64,000 nucleotides of DNA, taken from positions 21,698-85,697 of the forward strand of contig CACVAP010000074.1 in NCBI GenBank assembly GCA_902727895.1, in the 5' to 3' direction. A program made the translations under genes and the position numbers. The notes under the pieces are model-generated. The model was not told the origin of the DNA. It was given only the letters and a program-made list of their open reading frames with translations, and did not search any database. This document shows, piece by piece, positions 18,134 to 27,920 of this stretch; within the stretch, counting starts at the first letter, position 1; each line of letters starts with the position of its first letter. Source of the stretch: an uncultured Sulfurovum sp. (GTDB lineage Bacteria; Campylobacterota; Campylobacteria; Campylobacterales; Sulfurovaceae).

Positions 18134-19117
18134 ATGTTCAAACTTATTATACTCTCACTCTTAACACTCGCTCCTCTAAGTGCTTTAGAATATTTCGGTC
18201 TCAACCTAGAACGTTATCAATACCCTTATGAAGTTAAGGAGTTTAATCTAACTGTACAAAAAGAAACCCTGACTATGTCTTATATGGATATAAAACCCAA
18301 GAAATCCAATGGGAAGAGTGTTCTCTTACTTCATGGAAAAAACTTTACGGGTGCTTATTGGGAAACAACGGCTAAACGATTAACAGAGGAAGGATACAGA
18401 GTCATTATGCCAGATCAAATTGGTTTTGGTAAGTCGTCTAAACCTGAACACCTTCAATATAGTTTTCAAATGCTAGCACATAATACATCTAAACTAATGG
18501 ATCATCTTAAAATTTCTAAAAGTTATCTTTTAGGTCATTCTATGGGAGGAATGCTAGCCACACGTTATGCCCTGATGTTTCCTGAGCGTGTTGAAAAACT
18601 AATACTTGAAAATCCTATTGGACTAGAAGATTGGCAGCGTTTTGTTACAAATCCTTCATTTGACTTTTGGTATAAAAGAGAATTATCAAAAACAGCAAAA
18701 AAAATACATAACTATCAATTAAAAAGCTACTATGATGGAAAATGGAAAGAAAAGTATCAACCATGGGTAGATATACTTGCTAGTTTTACACTTGGTAAAG
18801 AGTATCCACAATATGCATGGAACCAAGCACTCATCAGTCAAATGATTTTTACTCAACCTGTTTGCTATCAATTTGATCAATTGAGTATGCCTGTTCTTCT
18901 TATTATCGGACAACGTGATAAAACAGCATTGGGTAAAGGATTAGCAAGTCCTAAAGTACGTAAAGACATGGGAGACTATCCAAAACTTGGCATAAAAACA
19001 CAAAAGAGTATCCCAAATGCTAAATTATTAGAACTTGAAGGCATTGGGCATATGCCACATATTGAAGATTTTGACACTTTTATAAAAAATGTCCTAAAGT
19101 TCTTCTCTAAAGATTAA
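18134..19117 (+). CDS. Secreted alpha/beta-fold hydrolase
   Basis: A 327-residue protein with an N-terminal signal peptide (about 1-18, ending LSALE). The alpha/beta hydrolase core has the oxyanion region LLHGKNFTG, nucleophile Ser136 in GHSMGG, an acid in IGQRDKTA and a C-terminal catalytic His in GIGHMPHIED. It is probably a periplasmic esterase or lipase-like enzyme. The substrate cannot be told from sequence or neighbours. AAAGGA precedes the ATG. Confidence 0.85.
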   Translation: MFKLIILSLLTLAPLSALEYFGLNLERYQYPYEVKEFNLTVQKETLTMSYMDIKPKKSNGKSVLLLHGKNFTGAYWETTAKRLTEEGYRVIMPDQIGFGKSSKPEHLQYSFQMLAHNTSKLMDHLKISKSYLLGHSMGGMLATRYALMFPERVEKLILENPIGLEDWQRFVTNPSFDFWYKRELSKTAKKIHNYQLKSYYDGKWKEKYQPWVDILASFTLGKEYPQYAWNQALISQMIFTQPVCYQFDQLSMPVLLIIGQRDKTALGKGLASPKVRKDMGDYPKLGIKTQKSIPNAKLLELEGIGHMPHIEDFDTFIKNVLKFFSKD

Positions 19118-19196
19118 TTTCCTTTTTTAGTAAATGACTTTTTTGGTTAACTTTAGTTAAAATTAGCGTCAATTACTTGTTAGGATTATAAAATAT

Positions 19197-20120
19197 ATGT
19201 TTGAAAAATTTTGCAAAAAACTCTGTAGTGATGAAACGTTTATAAGTGTTGAAATAACGCCTCCACATGGTGCTTCTATTAAACCTACCATTGAAAAAAT
19301 AAAAGCACTAAATCTTCATGAAAAAGTAGCTGGGTTTTCAGTTACTGACAACCCGTTAGCCAAACTAAAAATGTCAGGTGTACTCTCTGCCATACAAGTA
19401 CAACAGGCTTTTGAAAAGCCTGTTATCGCTACCATGAGTATGAGAGACAAAAACAAACTTTCTCTACAGTCAACTTTACTTGGTGCTAATGACTTTGATT
19501 TACGTTGTATTTTGGCACTTACGGGTGACCCTGCAAAATACTCTGACCAACCCGAGGTTAAAGGTGTTTTAGAGCGTGACTCTACTTTGCTATTGAGTAT
19601 TATTTACAGACTTAACAATGGCTTGTCTTATTCAAATAAAGAGTTAAATCCTAAGCCCAATCCCATTTATCCATTTGCTGTTTCTAATGCACATGCTAAA
19701 GACATGCGTCGTATTAAAAAAGGTATGTTAAAAAAACTTAATTATGGTGCCAGAGGTATTATTACCCAGCCTGTCTATAATTTAGAAAATGCAAAAGAAT
19801 TACTAGAAATCTTTCAAGAATGTAGAGAAGAAAGTGTTCGTGACACAGCCAAAGATGCTCAATTAATATTAGGACAATTTCCCGTTGTACGTGCTAAAAC
19901 AGCTAACTTTATTTCAGACAAAGTTCCTGGTATTACTGTACCAAAAGGCATTATAGAAGAAATGGATTTGGCTGCAATGGATGGAATTGAAAAAGAACAA
20001 GAAGTAGGATTTAACATCTCAAAAGAAATTTTTGATGATATTCTCAAAATTCACCCCAAAATGCACCTTATGACACACAATCGTTTTGACTTATGTTCTA
20101 AACTTATTGGAGACAATTAG
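19197..20120 (+). CDS. metF: Methylenetetrahydrofolate reductase
   Basis: A 307-residue FAD enzyme reducing 5,10-methylene-THF to 5-methyl-THF for methionine synthesis. The sequence shows SVEITPP (catalytic Glu region), LALTGDPA in the flavin-binding strand, and GARGIITQPVYN, all arranged as in MetF. A TAAAAT -10 box at 19158-19163 is followed by GC and AATTAC, giving a short leader with TTAGGA as ribosome-binding site. It is first in a plus-strand run towards lpxB. Confidence 0.93.
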   Translation: MFEKFCKKLCSDETFISVEITPPHGASIKPTIEKIKALNLHEKVAGFSVTDNPLAKLKMSGVLSAIQVQQAFEKPVIATMSMRDKNKLSLQSTLLGANDFDLRCILALTGDPAKYSDQPEVKGVLERDSTLLLSIIYRLNNGLSYSNKELNPKPNPIYPFAVSNAHAKDMRRIKKGMLKKLNYGARGIITQPVYNLENAKELLEIFQECREESVRDTAKDAQLILGQFPVVRAKTANFISDKVPGITVPKGIIEEMDLAAMDGIEKEQEVGFNISKEIFDDILKIHPKMHLMTHNRFDLCSKLIGDN

Positions 20121-20169
20121 TCCACAACATTAAATTAAAATACTATTCAATAATTCAAAAAGGGAAATT

Positions 20170-20595
20170 ATGAATGAACAGCAATATATGGAAAAGCTAA
20201 ATCAATCACAAGGATCGGATCACATAGGCGCTATGGAAAAAATGGGACAAAGTTCTTTCGCTAGAGATGTTCCTTTAGAAGGTAATATTACAGCTGACTC
20301 ACCTATACCATTTTTAGAAATGGGAAGTAGTTTTATAATAGGTTTAGCTGTAGGATTCTTTATCAAAAAAAGTTTTAAGATGGTACTCTTTATCTTAGGA
20401 TTTGCACTAATCATTAGTTTTTACATGGAGTCACAAGGAATCTTTACCATTAACGATAAAGTTTTAGAGGAAAGTATCACAAATGGTAGTAAATATTTTG
20501 ACTATTTAGTTTCTGCTGTAAAAGAAAGAATTACCAGTTTTGAATCTGGTGCTGGTGCAATAGCTGGTTTTCTAGTTGGTCTAAAAATTGGCTAA
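20170..20595 (+). CDS. FUN14-family small membrane protein
   Basis: A 141-residue protein. Residues 50-140 follow the FUN14 pattern: a Gly-rich helix (IIGLAVGFFIKKSFK), a second hydrophobic helix with a basic turn between, and a terminal helix ending GFLVGLKIG. FUN14 proteins are known from mitochondria and many prokaryotes; the bacterial role is not established. The start of lpxB lies inside its last codons (8-base overlap), so the two are probably co-translated. Confidence 0.75.
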   Translation: MNEQQYMEKLNQSQGSDHIGAMEKMGQSSFARDVPLEGNITADSPIPFLEMGSSFIIGLAVGFFIKKSFKMVLFILGFALIISFYMESQGIFTINDKVLEESITNGSKYFDYLVSAVKERITSFESGAGAIAGFLVGLKIG

Positions 20596-21631
20596 AGTAA
20601 AAGTTTTAGTCTCAGCGCTTGAACCCTCTTCTAACCTTCATCTGAAAGAGATTCTAAAGCATACAGACAACATAGAACTTATGGGCATTTTTGACAAATC
20701 TTTAGGTACCCCACTCTATGACATAAGTGAAATGGCAATCATGGGTGTGGTTGATGCCATTAAAAAACTGAGATGGTTTTTTAAAGTTGCCGACGAAATG
20801 GTAGCGCTAGCAAAAAACGCTGACAAAGTTTTACTTATGGATTCTTCAGGTTTTAACCTCCCATTGGCTAAAAAACTTAAAAAAGCTTATCCAGACAAAA
20901 AAATAATTTACTACATACTCCCCCAAATCTGGGCGAGCCGTCCAAAACGTTCAATAAAGCTAGAAAAATATTGTGACAGGCTTTTAGGTATTTTACCATT
21001 TGAAATTGATTATTATGAAAGTAAAGCCGAATATATTGGTCATCCACTTTTAGATGAAATTCAAATGGATACAATGAAAAATGAAAAAAAAGAATATATC
21101 TCTTTTATGCCAGGAAGCAGAAAAAGTGAAATTCATAGACTTCTACCTATTTTTAAAGATTTAAGAAAAAAGCTTTCGGATAAAAAAGCTATTTTAATTA
21201 TTCCTAAAACATTTTCAGATGAAAAAATAAAAAATCTTTATGGTGACATTTCAGACTTTAAGATAGAAAAAGAGACCCACTCTGCTCTTACTAAATCAGA
21301 ATTTGCTTTTATCTGTTCAGGAACAGCTACACTCGAGGCAGCACTTATTGGTACACCTTTTACTTTAAGTTATATTGCTAAAAAAGTAGATTTCTTCATT
21401 GGTACTAAACTCTTAGGAATTACGCAGGTTGGTTTGGCAAATATTATCTTAACTAAGTACAACAACACAAAACTACATAACGAACTCTTACAAGAAGAAG
21501 TAACTGTTCAAAACCTTTTGAAAGAGTATCAAAATACAGACCGAACAATTTTTAAAAATAAAGCTGAAGAACTTAAAAAGTACCTGGGACATGGTAGCTC
21601 GTCAAATGTGGCAAAAATTTTAACAAATTAA
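20588..21631 (+). CDS. lpxB: Lipid-A-disaccharide synthase
   Basis: A 347-residue GT19 glycosyltransferase joining UDP-diacylglucosamine and lipid X. It has a typical SALEPSSNLHLKE start (the family has SAGE.SGD), YILPQIWASRP, MPGSRKSEI and the nucleotide-binding CSGTATLEAALIGTP. It starts at TTG 20588 inside the FUN14 gene; no upstream ATG fits. Somewhat shorter than the enteric enzyme, it is of normal size for Campylobacterota. It belongs with fabZ and lpxA further downstream in lipid A synthesis. Confidence 0.93.
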   Translation: MAKVKVLVSALEPSSNLHLKEILKHTDNIELMGIFDKSLGTPLYDISEMAIMGVVDAIKKLRWFFKVADEMVALAKNADKVLLMDSSGFNLPLAKKLKKAYPDKKIIYYILPQIWASRPKRSIKLEKYCDRLLGILPFEIDYYESKAEYIGHPLLDEIQMDTMKNEKKEYISFMPGSRKSEIHRLLPIFKDLRKKLSDKKAILIIPKTFSDEKIKNLYGDISDFKIEKETHSALTKSEFAFICSGTATLEAALIGTPFTLSYIAKKVDFFIGTKLLGITQVGLANIILTKYNNTKLHNELLQEEVTVQNLLKEYQNTDRTIFKNKAEELKKYLGHGSSSNVAKILTN

Positions 21632-21763
21632 ATTTTCTTATGAGGTTTAGCATGATATACTCTAAATTAATCTTTTTAGTGATAATAAAAATTGTATTAA
21701 TGTTTTAAAATATTTACATATGTTATAATATATTTAAAAAATACTTTTCTGTAGGGAGAAAAA

Positions 21764-22432
21764 ATGAGAGAATTGATTTTAGTAAGTGTCTCAGCATTAT
21801 TAGGATACATCGTTTTTTCTGCATTTTCAACAAGTGAAACCCCTACAGAAGCTTTTAGCAAAATCATCGAACAACCCCATCAAGACAGAGAAATTAGTCA
21901 AAATATGGCAGCTACTAAAATAGACAATAGTCATGCGCAAGAACTAATTGCATTAGAAAATAAACGTAAACTAGAGCAATTAGAATTTTATGGTAAGTTA
22001 GACATGTACAATAAAGAAAATGAAACTAAAATAGAACTAAAGAAACTGGACAATGAGCTAAACCATAAGTTGGCTGTCTTAAAAGTTGAATCATCTGATG
22101 AGGGAAAAAGTAAAGACAATGCAACATTTATCATTATCATGGTCCTACTCTTTATATTATTCTTTATATATTTAAAGCATAAAAAACACTTACGTGAAAT
22201 AGAACTGGACAAGAAATCAAGATACAATGAAATGTTAGCAAAAAAAGAATATGCAGAAAAGATACTTGCTTATATGAGTGAAGGTAATCTTTCTTTTGAA
22301 ACAGAAAAAAGACTTTTACTAATGTTAGATGAACTTAACGGTAAAAGTATTGCTCCAAGAGAAAAAAGTGATATGTATCATCCTAATCCTGATATAATTC
22401 AACTTTCAAATATTAAAAAAAATAAAAAATAG
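21764..22432 (+). CDS. Two-helix membrane protein of unknown function
   Basis: A 222-residue protein with no recognised family. An N-terminal hydrophobic helix (about 4-20) is followed by a charged, probably coiled-coil stretch rich in Lys/Glu/Leu (65-110). A second strong membrane helix lies at about 122-137, and a basic cytoplasmic helical tail follows. A TATAAT box at 21724-21729 and AGGGAGA before the ATG support expression. It ends 21 bases before the inferred queH start, so it probably shares a transcript with queH. Confidence 0.65.
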   Translation: MRELILVSVSALLGYIVFSAFSTSETPTEAFSKIIEQPHQDREISQNMAATKIDNSHAQELIALENKRKLEQLEFYGKLDMYNKENETKIELKKLDNELNHKLAVLKVESSDEGKSKDNATFIIIMVLLFILFFIYLKHKKHLREIELDKKSRYNEMLAKKEYAEKILAYMSEGNLSFETEKRLLLMLDELNGKSIAPREKSDMYHPNPDIIQLSNIKKNKK

Positions 22433-22453
22433 AGAATTACAAAAGGACACTCC

Positions 22454-23536
22454 ATATTAGTTCATATCTGTTGTGCTGTTGACAGCCACTATTTTCTCCA
22501 AAAACTACAAACAGAATATCCAGACGAAAAACTTGTAGGATATTTTTATGATCCCAATATTCACCCTTATTCTGAATATAAATTACGACTATTAGATGTA
22601 AAACGTTCTTGTAAAATGCTAAACATCGAACTACTTGAAGGTGACTATGATGTCGATAATTGGCTCAAGGCTGTTCGTGGTTTTGAAAATGAACCTGAAA
22701 AAGGAGAAAGATGTGCTATCTGCTTTGACAGACGTTTTGAAGTAACAGCAGAACAAGCAGCCAAAATGGGTGAAAAAACTTTTACCTCTACTCTTCTTAC
22801 CTCTCCTAAAAAATCTTTAGAACAACTAAAGGTTGCAGGTGATGCATTAGCAAAAAAATTTAATATAGAATTTTTAGCTCCTGACTATCGAAAAGCCTCG
22901 GGAACACAGGAACAAAATATATTAGCAAAAGCAGATGCTTTATATCGTCAAGACTATTGTGGTTGTCTTTATGCGCTTAACATACAACGTGATAGTCAAG
23001 ACAGATTAGCCGATGAGCTATTTTCTCCACTTTCACAACAAATCCAACCTGAATCCATTGAAGCACGTATTGAACTTTATGAAAAACGTTGGAAGTTAGA
23101 AGATGATAATAAGCTTTACAAAATTGTCAAAGAACGTTTTTTAAACTGGCGACAAATGCATGGATTATTACGTATTAAAAAACAAACTATTCCAGCTCAT
23201 TTCTTACCACTATCAACACTTAAAAATGAATATACAAGAGGAAAAGTTGATACTCAAGTAGGTGATTTACACTACATGAATAGAGATGAAGTTAAGTTTA
23301 TTACTTTAGACACCTATAATAAGTTTGCCCAAACAAATTATAGTAATGTAAATGAGCTCATTTATGATTCACCAACATTTGAGAAAGAACTTAAGGTTAG
23401 ACATCAACTTATTTCTAATCCTTATGATTTGTCTTCTATCTTAGTTGTTGAAACAATTCCGTTACAAAAGTTAGAAATTGTCTATAAAAGCCATATATAT
23501 GAAGATGTAAAAGAAGTTCTGTTAGAAATTTCTTAA
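22454..23536 (+). CDS. queH: Epoxyqueuosine reductase QueH, inferred ATA start
   Basis: QueH carries out the last step of queuosine synthesis in tRNA using iron-sulfur/metal-bound cysteines. The essential early Cys-Cys (HICC, codons 22463-22474) lies upstream of the first ATG in frame (22616), so that ATG is too late. The frame is open back to the stop of the previous gene at 22430. Homologous starts and the ribosome-binding site AAAAGGA (22441-22447) point to ATA at 22454, giving about 360 residues. Further conserved parts are DPNIHPYSEY, the CAICFDRRF pair and DYCGC. The start codon is the only doubtful point; the gene is otherwise complete. Confidence 0.85.
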   Translation: MLVHICCAVDSHYFLQKLQTEYPDEKLVGYFYDPNIHPYSEYKLRLLDVKRSCKMLNIELLEGDYDVDNWLKAVRGFENEPEKGERCAICFDRRFEVTAEQAAKMGEKTFTSTLLTSPKKSLEQLKVAGDALAKKFNIEFLAPDYRKASGTQEQNILAKADALYRQDYCGCLYALNIQRDSQDRLADELFSPLSQQIQPESIEARIELYEKRWKLEDDNKLYKIVKERFLNWRQMHGLLRIKKQTIPAHFLPLSTLKNEYTRGKVDTQVGDLHYMNRDEVKFITLDTYNKFAQTNYSNVNELIYDSPTFEKELKVRHQLISNPYDLSSILVVETIPLQKLEIVYKSHIYEDVKEVLLEIS

Positions 23537-23591
23537 TATTTTAGTTATTTTTAGATAAGATATTTAAAATTAATCTCTAAAGGCTAAATCG

Positions 23592-24041
23592 ATGCTATAT
23601 GATGTCGTTGAAATTCAAAAAATATTACCTCATAGGTTCCCATTTTTATTGGTTGACCGTATTACAGCACTTGAAAAAGGAACAAGTATAGAAGGCTATA
23701 AAAATGTTTCAATTTCTGAGCCTATTTTTCAAGGTCATTTCCCTGATCATCCTATTTATCCAGGAGTAATGATTATTGAAGGTATGGCGCAAGCCGGTGG
23801 TGTACTAGCATTTAAAAGTTCTTCTTCAGAGGATCAATCAGAGATGGATAATAAAGTTGTTTACTTTATGAGCATTGACAAAGCAAAGTTTCGTTCTCCA
23901 GTAACACCTGGTGATAAACTAGTATATAAGTTAACTGTGTTAAAACAAAGAGGTGCTATTTGGCAGTTAGATGCAAAGGCATATGTTGATGATAAACTGG
24001 TTGCAGAAGCTGAATTAAAAGCAATGATTGTCGATAAGTAA
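23592..24041 (+). CDS. fabZ: 3-hydroxyacyl-[acyl-carrier-protein] dehydratase FabZ
   Basis: A 149-residue hot-dog-fold dehydratase of fatty-acid elongation. [11 protein letters not shown] carries the catalytic His, and [23 protein letters not shown] carries the catalytic Glu. Size is typical. It lies 8 bases before lpxA in the conserved fabZ-lpxA-clpX-mreBC order and supplies hydroxyacyl chains to the same lipid A pathway. Confidence 0.96.
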   Translation: MLYDVVEIQKILPHRFPFLLVDRITALEKGTSIEGYKNVSISEPIFQGHFPDHPIYPGVMIIEGMAQAGGVLAFKSSSSEDQSEMDNKVVYFMSIDKAKFRSPVTPGDKLVYKLTVLKQRGAIWQLDAKAYVDDKLVAEAELKAMIVDK

Positions 24042-24049
24042 GGATTCTT

Positions 24050-24829
24050 TTGTCAAATATACATGCAACAGCTGTCATTGAAGATGGTGCAAAAATCGGG
24101 AACAATGTTACTATTGGACCATTTGTAAGCATTTCATCACAATCAACTATTGGTGATAATACAGTTATTGATGCAAATACACTAATAGCTGGTAACACAA
24201 CTATTGGAAAAGGGAATCATATCTTTTCCCATGCAGTTGTCGGTTCAATCCCTCAAGATTTAAAATTTGATGGAGAAGATGTTGAACTGATTATCGGAGA
24301 CAATAATCAAATACGTGAGTTTACCCTGCTAAACCCAGGAACTAAAGGTGGTGGGTCTATAACTAAAATTGGAGACAATAATCTCCTAATGGGTTATGTA
24401 CACCTTGGTCATGATGTCATTATCGGTAACAATTGTATATTAGCAAATGGTGCCACTTTAGCTGGACATGTTGAATTAGGTAACAATGTCGTTATTGGTG
24501 GGTTTACTCCCGTACATCAATTTGTACATATTGGTGATTATGCCATGATAGCTGGTGCATCGGCATTAAGCCAAGATGTTCCCCCATATTGTTTAGCTGA
24601 AGGAAACAGAGCTACACTAAGGGGACTTAATTTAACAGGTCTAAGAAGAGCGCTTCCAAGAGAAGATATTAATGAATTAAAAATCGCTTATAGAGAACTT
24701 TTTGAAAGTGGTCAAGCACTTCAAGAAATAGCAGAAATTTTACAATCAAAAAGTTCTTCAGCGCATGTAAAAAAGTTAGTAAAGTTTATCACAGAATCAA
24801 AACGTGGTATTCCATATATAAGGAAATAA
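24050..24829 (+). CDS. lpxA: Acyl-ACP--UDP-N-acetylglucosamine O-acyltransferase
   Basis: A 259-residue left-handed beta-helix protein with many hexapeptide repeats (for example [10 protein letters not shown] and [10 protein letters not shown]) and a helical C-terminal part. It carries out the first step of lipid A synthesis. Catalytic His is in GYVHLGHDV, and the substrate segment [12 protein letters not shown] is present. It starts at TTG 24050, directly after AGGATT; no closer ATG preserves the first beta-helix coil. Confidence 0.96.
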   Translation: MSNIHATAVIEDGAKIGNNVTIGPFVSISSQSTIGDNTVIDANTLIAGNTTIGKGNHIFSHAVVGSIPQDLKFDGEDVELIIGDNNQIREFTLLNPGTKGGGSITKIGDNNLLMGYVHLGHDVIIGNNCILANGATLAGHVELGNNVVIGGFTPVHQFVHIGDYAMIAGASALSQDVPPYCLAEGNRATLRGLNLTGLRRALPREDINELKIAYRELFESGQALQEIAEILQSKSSSAHVKKLVKFITESKRGIPYIRK

Positions 24830-24831
24830 AG

Positions 24832-26046
24832 ATGTCAAAAAAAGAGTGTAGTTTTTGTGGTACCACAGAAACAGAAGAAAATCCATTTATAGCAGGTAAT
24901 GGAGCATATGTTTGTTCAAATTGTGTTACTTCTGCCTATAAAATTCTTTTTGGCGAAGAAGAAAAATTTACAGAAGATATAGAACCTAAAACATTGTTAA
25001 TTCCAAAAGAAATTCATCGAATGTTAAATGACTATGTTATTGGTCAAGAATCAGCAAAAAAAACTTTGGCTGTTGCCGTATATAATCACTATAAAAGAAT
25101 ATTTAAATATAAACAAGAGAATGATACTAGTATTGAAAAATCAAATATTTTACTTATTGGACCTACAGGTTCAGGTAAAACATTATTAGCACAAACCATT
25201 GCTAAATTCTTAGACGTTCCAATTGCGATTACAGATGCAACAAACTTAACAGAAGCTGGTTATGTTGGTGAAGATGTTGAAAACATTTTAACTAAACTTC
25301 TTCAATCAGCTGATGATGATGTCGAAAAAGCAGAGCGTGGTATAATATTCATTGATGAAATGGATAAAATCGCGCGTATGGGTGAAAATCGTTCTATAAC
25401 GCGTGATGTTTCTGGTGAAGGAGTACAGCAGGCATTACTTAAAATTATAGAGGGTTCAGTTGTTAACATACCACCAAAAGGTGGAAGAAAACATCCAAAT
25501 CAAGATTTTTTACAAATTGACACTTCAAATATTTTATTTATTTGTGGTGGTGCATTTGATGGCGTAGAAGAAATTATTCAAAGAAGACTAGGTGCCAACC
25601 AACTTGGTTTTGGACAAACTAAAAGATCAAGTAAAGAAAATGAAGATGTTATGCATCTTATTGAATCTGACGACCTAGTTCAATTTGGAATTATTCCAGA
25701 ACTTATTGGACGACTTCATGTAACAGCAACACTTGAACCGATTACATTAGATTCAATGATACGTATATTAACAGAACCTAAAAATTCAGTTACTAAACAA
25801 TATCAAAAGCTTTTTGAAATTGACAACGCAATCTTAACCTTTGAAGAATCAGCATTAAAAGCCATCGCAAAAAAAGCAATTAAACGAAAAACAGGGGCAA
25901 GAGGTTTACGTTCAATCATGGAGGAAGCATTGTTAGATATAATGTATGAACTTCCTGAACTTGAGGGGTATGAGATAGTAGTAACAGAAGAAGTAATTAA
26001 TGATGGGGTTAAACCTCTATACATTAAGAATTCTAAAATAGCATAA
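24832..26046 (+). CDS. clpX: ATP-dependent Clp protease ATP-binding subunit ClpX
   Basis: A 404-residue AAA+ unfoldase partner of ClpP. An N-terminal zinc-binding domain (CSFC ... CSNC) is followed by Walker A GPTGSGKT, the pore loop GYVGEDVEN, Walker [10 protein letters not shown] and the arginine-finger region. It begins 2 bases after lpxA, as in other Campylobacterota. It also influences FtsZ turnover in other bacteria; ftsZ is elsewhere in this window. Confidence 0.97.
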   Translation: MSKKECSFCGTTETEENPFIAGNGAYVCSNCVTSAYKILFGEEEKFTEDIEPKTLLIPKEIHRMLNDYVIGQESAKKTLAVAVYNHYKRIFKYKQENDTSIEKSNILLIGPTGSGKTLLAQTIAKFLDVPIAITDATNLTEAGYVGEDVENILTKLLQSADDDVEKAERGIIFIDEMDKIARMGENRSITRDVSGEGVQQALLKIIEGSVVNIPPKGGRKHPNQDFLQIDTSNILFICGGAFDGVEEIIQRRLGANQLGFGQTKRSSKENEDVMHLIESDDLVQFGIIPELIGRLHVTATLEPITLDSMIRILTEPKNSVTKQYQKLFEIDNAILTFEESALKAIAKKAIKRKTGARGLRSIMEEALLDIMYELPELEGYEIVVTEEVINDGVKPLYIKNSKIA

Positions 26047-26068
26047 AACAAAGATTAAGGGAGAAAAA

Positions 26069-27103
26069 GTGTTCAAAAAAATATTAGGAATCTTTTCAAA
26101 TGATTTAGCAATTGACCTAGGAACAGCAAATACATTAGTACTGATAAAAGGAAAAGGTATTAGTATTAATGAACCATCAGTTGTCGCAATTCAATATGAT
26201 AAAAGAGGGAGAGAACATATCTTGGCTGTTGGTCAAGAAGCAAAAGATATGGTTGGTAAAACACCAGGAAATATTAAAGCCATTCGCCCTATGCGTGATG
26301 GTGTTATTGCTGATTTTAATGTTACAGAGATGATGATTCGTTATTTCATTGAAAAAGTACATAATAGAAAAGGTCTTTTTTCTCCTAGAATTATTATTTG
26401 TGTTCCATTTGGGCTTACACAAGTTGAGCGTAAAGCTGTTAAAGAATCAGCTATGTCAGCAGGAGCTAGAGAAGTACACCTTATAGAAGAGCCTATGGCT
26501 GCTGCTATTGGAGCAGGTATTCCTGTTAAAGATCCAAATGGTAACTTAGTGGTTGACATTGGTGGAGGAACAACTGAAATTGGTGTTATCTCTCTTGGTG
26601 GGCTTGTACTTTCAAAATCAATCAGAACAGCTGGTGATAAACTGGACAAATCTATTATTGATTATATGAAAAAGAACTTTAATCTTCTTATTGGAGATAG
26701 AGTTGCTGAAGAGATAAAAATTGCCATTGGTACAGCTATTCAACTTGATGAAGAGTTGACAATGCAAGTTAAAGGTCGTGACCAAGTAGCTGGACTCCTT
26801 ACTTCTATTGAAGTTAATTCTGAGCATATTAGAGAAGCTATGAAAGAACCAATTAAAGAGATAGGCGAAGCACTTAAGCTTGTTCTTGAACAAACACCTC
26901 CAGATTTAGCTGGAGATATTGTTGAAAATGGTGTTGTATTAACTGGTGGTGGTGCTTTAATTAGAGGTCTTGATAAATACCTGTCTAACCTTATTAAACT
27001 ACCAGTTTATGTAGCTGAAGACCCTCTTTTAGCTGTAGCAAAAGGTACAGGAAAAGCATTAGAAGAGATAGATATTTTACAACACTCTGCCTATGAAGAC
27101 TAG
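26069..27103 (+). CDS. mreB: Rod shape-determining protein MreB
   Basis: A 344-residue bacterial actin. Phosphate 1 motif is AIDLGTANTLV, phosphate 2 is VVDIGGGTTEIGVISLGG, and the adenosine motif is VVLTGGGALIRGLD. It starts at GTG 26069 after AGGGAGA. It overlaps mreC by 11 bases. It forms membrane-bound filaments that guide elongation-type peptidoglycan synthesis. Confidence 0.97.
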   Translation: MFKKILGIFSNDLAIDLGTANTLVLIKGKGISINEPSVVAIQYDKRGREHILAVGQEAKDMVGKTPGNIKAIRPMRDGVIADFNVTEMMIRYFIEKVHNRKGLFSPRIIICVPFGLTQVERKAVKESAMSAGAREVHLIEEPMAAAIGAGIPVKDPNGNLVVDIGGGTTEIGVISLGGLVLSKSIRTAGDKLDKSIIDYMKKNFNLLIGDRVAEEIKIAIGTAIQLDEELTMQVKGRDQVAGLLTSIEVNSEHIREAMKEPIKEIGEALKLVLEQTPPDLAGDIVENGVVLTGGGALIRGLDKYLSNLIKLPVYVAEDPLLAVAKGTGKALEEIDILQHSAYED

Positions 27104-27920
27104 CCGAATACTCATACTTTTTATTTTTATTGCTATAACAATTTTCCTCTTAAGAAAAGAGGAAAGTTTTCAAGAAAAATTTGCCTTAATAACACTACCT
27201 GTCAAAAAAAGCTATTTAGACGTCAGAAACTCTATCGATAACTCAATTGAAAAGTATTTAACGCAATCAAAATCGATAACAGCCCTAAAAGAAGAAAATC
27301 TACTTTTACGTAAATATCTTTATCAACAAAAAATTAATCTAATTCAGCTTAAGCACTTAGAACAATACAACGAAACTAAATTTAATCATTTTAATAATAT
27401 CTTACGTGTACAGACTATCTCTTATAAAAAACTAAATGATTTCTCACAAGTATTTCTCACAAAAAGTGAAGAGCTAGGTGAAGATAAAATATACGGACTT
27501 ATCCAAAAAAATGTTGTTGCTGGTATTGCCTTAAAAGAAGAAGGTTTATTAAAAGGAATTTTACTGTCTAACCCAGTTTGCCAATTTTCAACCTTTATTG
27601 GAGAGAAAAAGACACCGGGGATAGCAAAAGGTATTGATGCTGAAAGTATTGAAATCAACTTCATACCTAAATGGTCTAAAATAGAAGTCGGAGACAAAGT
27701 CATGACTTCTGGACTAGATAATATCTTTCTTCCAGATATTCCTGTAGGAATTGTTACTAATATATTAACTAAAAGTACCTACAAAACAGCAATCGTAAAA
27801 ACATATGCTGATGTTTTACACCCTAACTTTTTTTATCTTGTAAAAGAAGTATTACATCAGCCAGAAGACATTAATACTTCAAAAATGAAACTAGAAAATA
27901 ATGCTAGTAAGGAACCATAA
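27093..27920 (+). CDS. mreC: Rod shape-determining protein MreC
   Basis: A 275-residue periplasmic scaffold of the elongasome: one N-terminal membrane helix (5-20), a coiled-coil (about 45-85) and the beta-rich MreC core with GDKVMTSGLDNIFLPDIPVGIV. It overlaps mreB and ends in TAATG, sharing one base with the next gene, so the whole mreB-mreC-stator set is one translational chain. No mreD is seen after it. Confidence 0.93.
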   Translation: MKTSRILILFIFIAITIFLLRKEESFQEKFALITLPVKKSYLDVRNSIDNSIEKYLTQSKSITALKEENLLLRKYLYQQKINLIQLKHLEQYNETKFNHFNNILRVQTISYKKLNDFSQVFLTKSEELGEDKIYGLIQKNVVAGIALKEEGLLKGILLSNPVCQFSTFIGEKKTPGIAKGIDAESIEINFIPKWSKIEVGDKVMTSGLDNIFLPDIPVGIVTNILTKSTYKTAIVKTYADVLHPNFFYLVKEVLHQPEDINTSKMKLENNASKEP

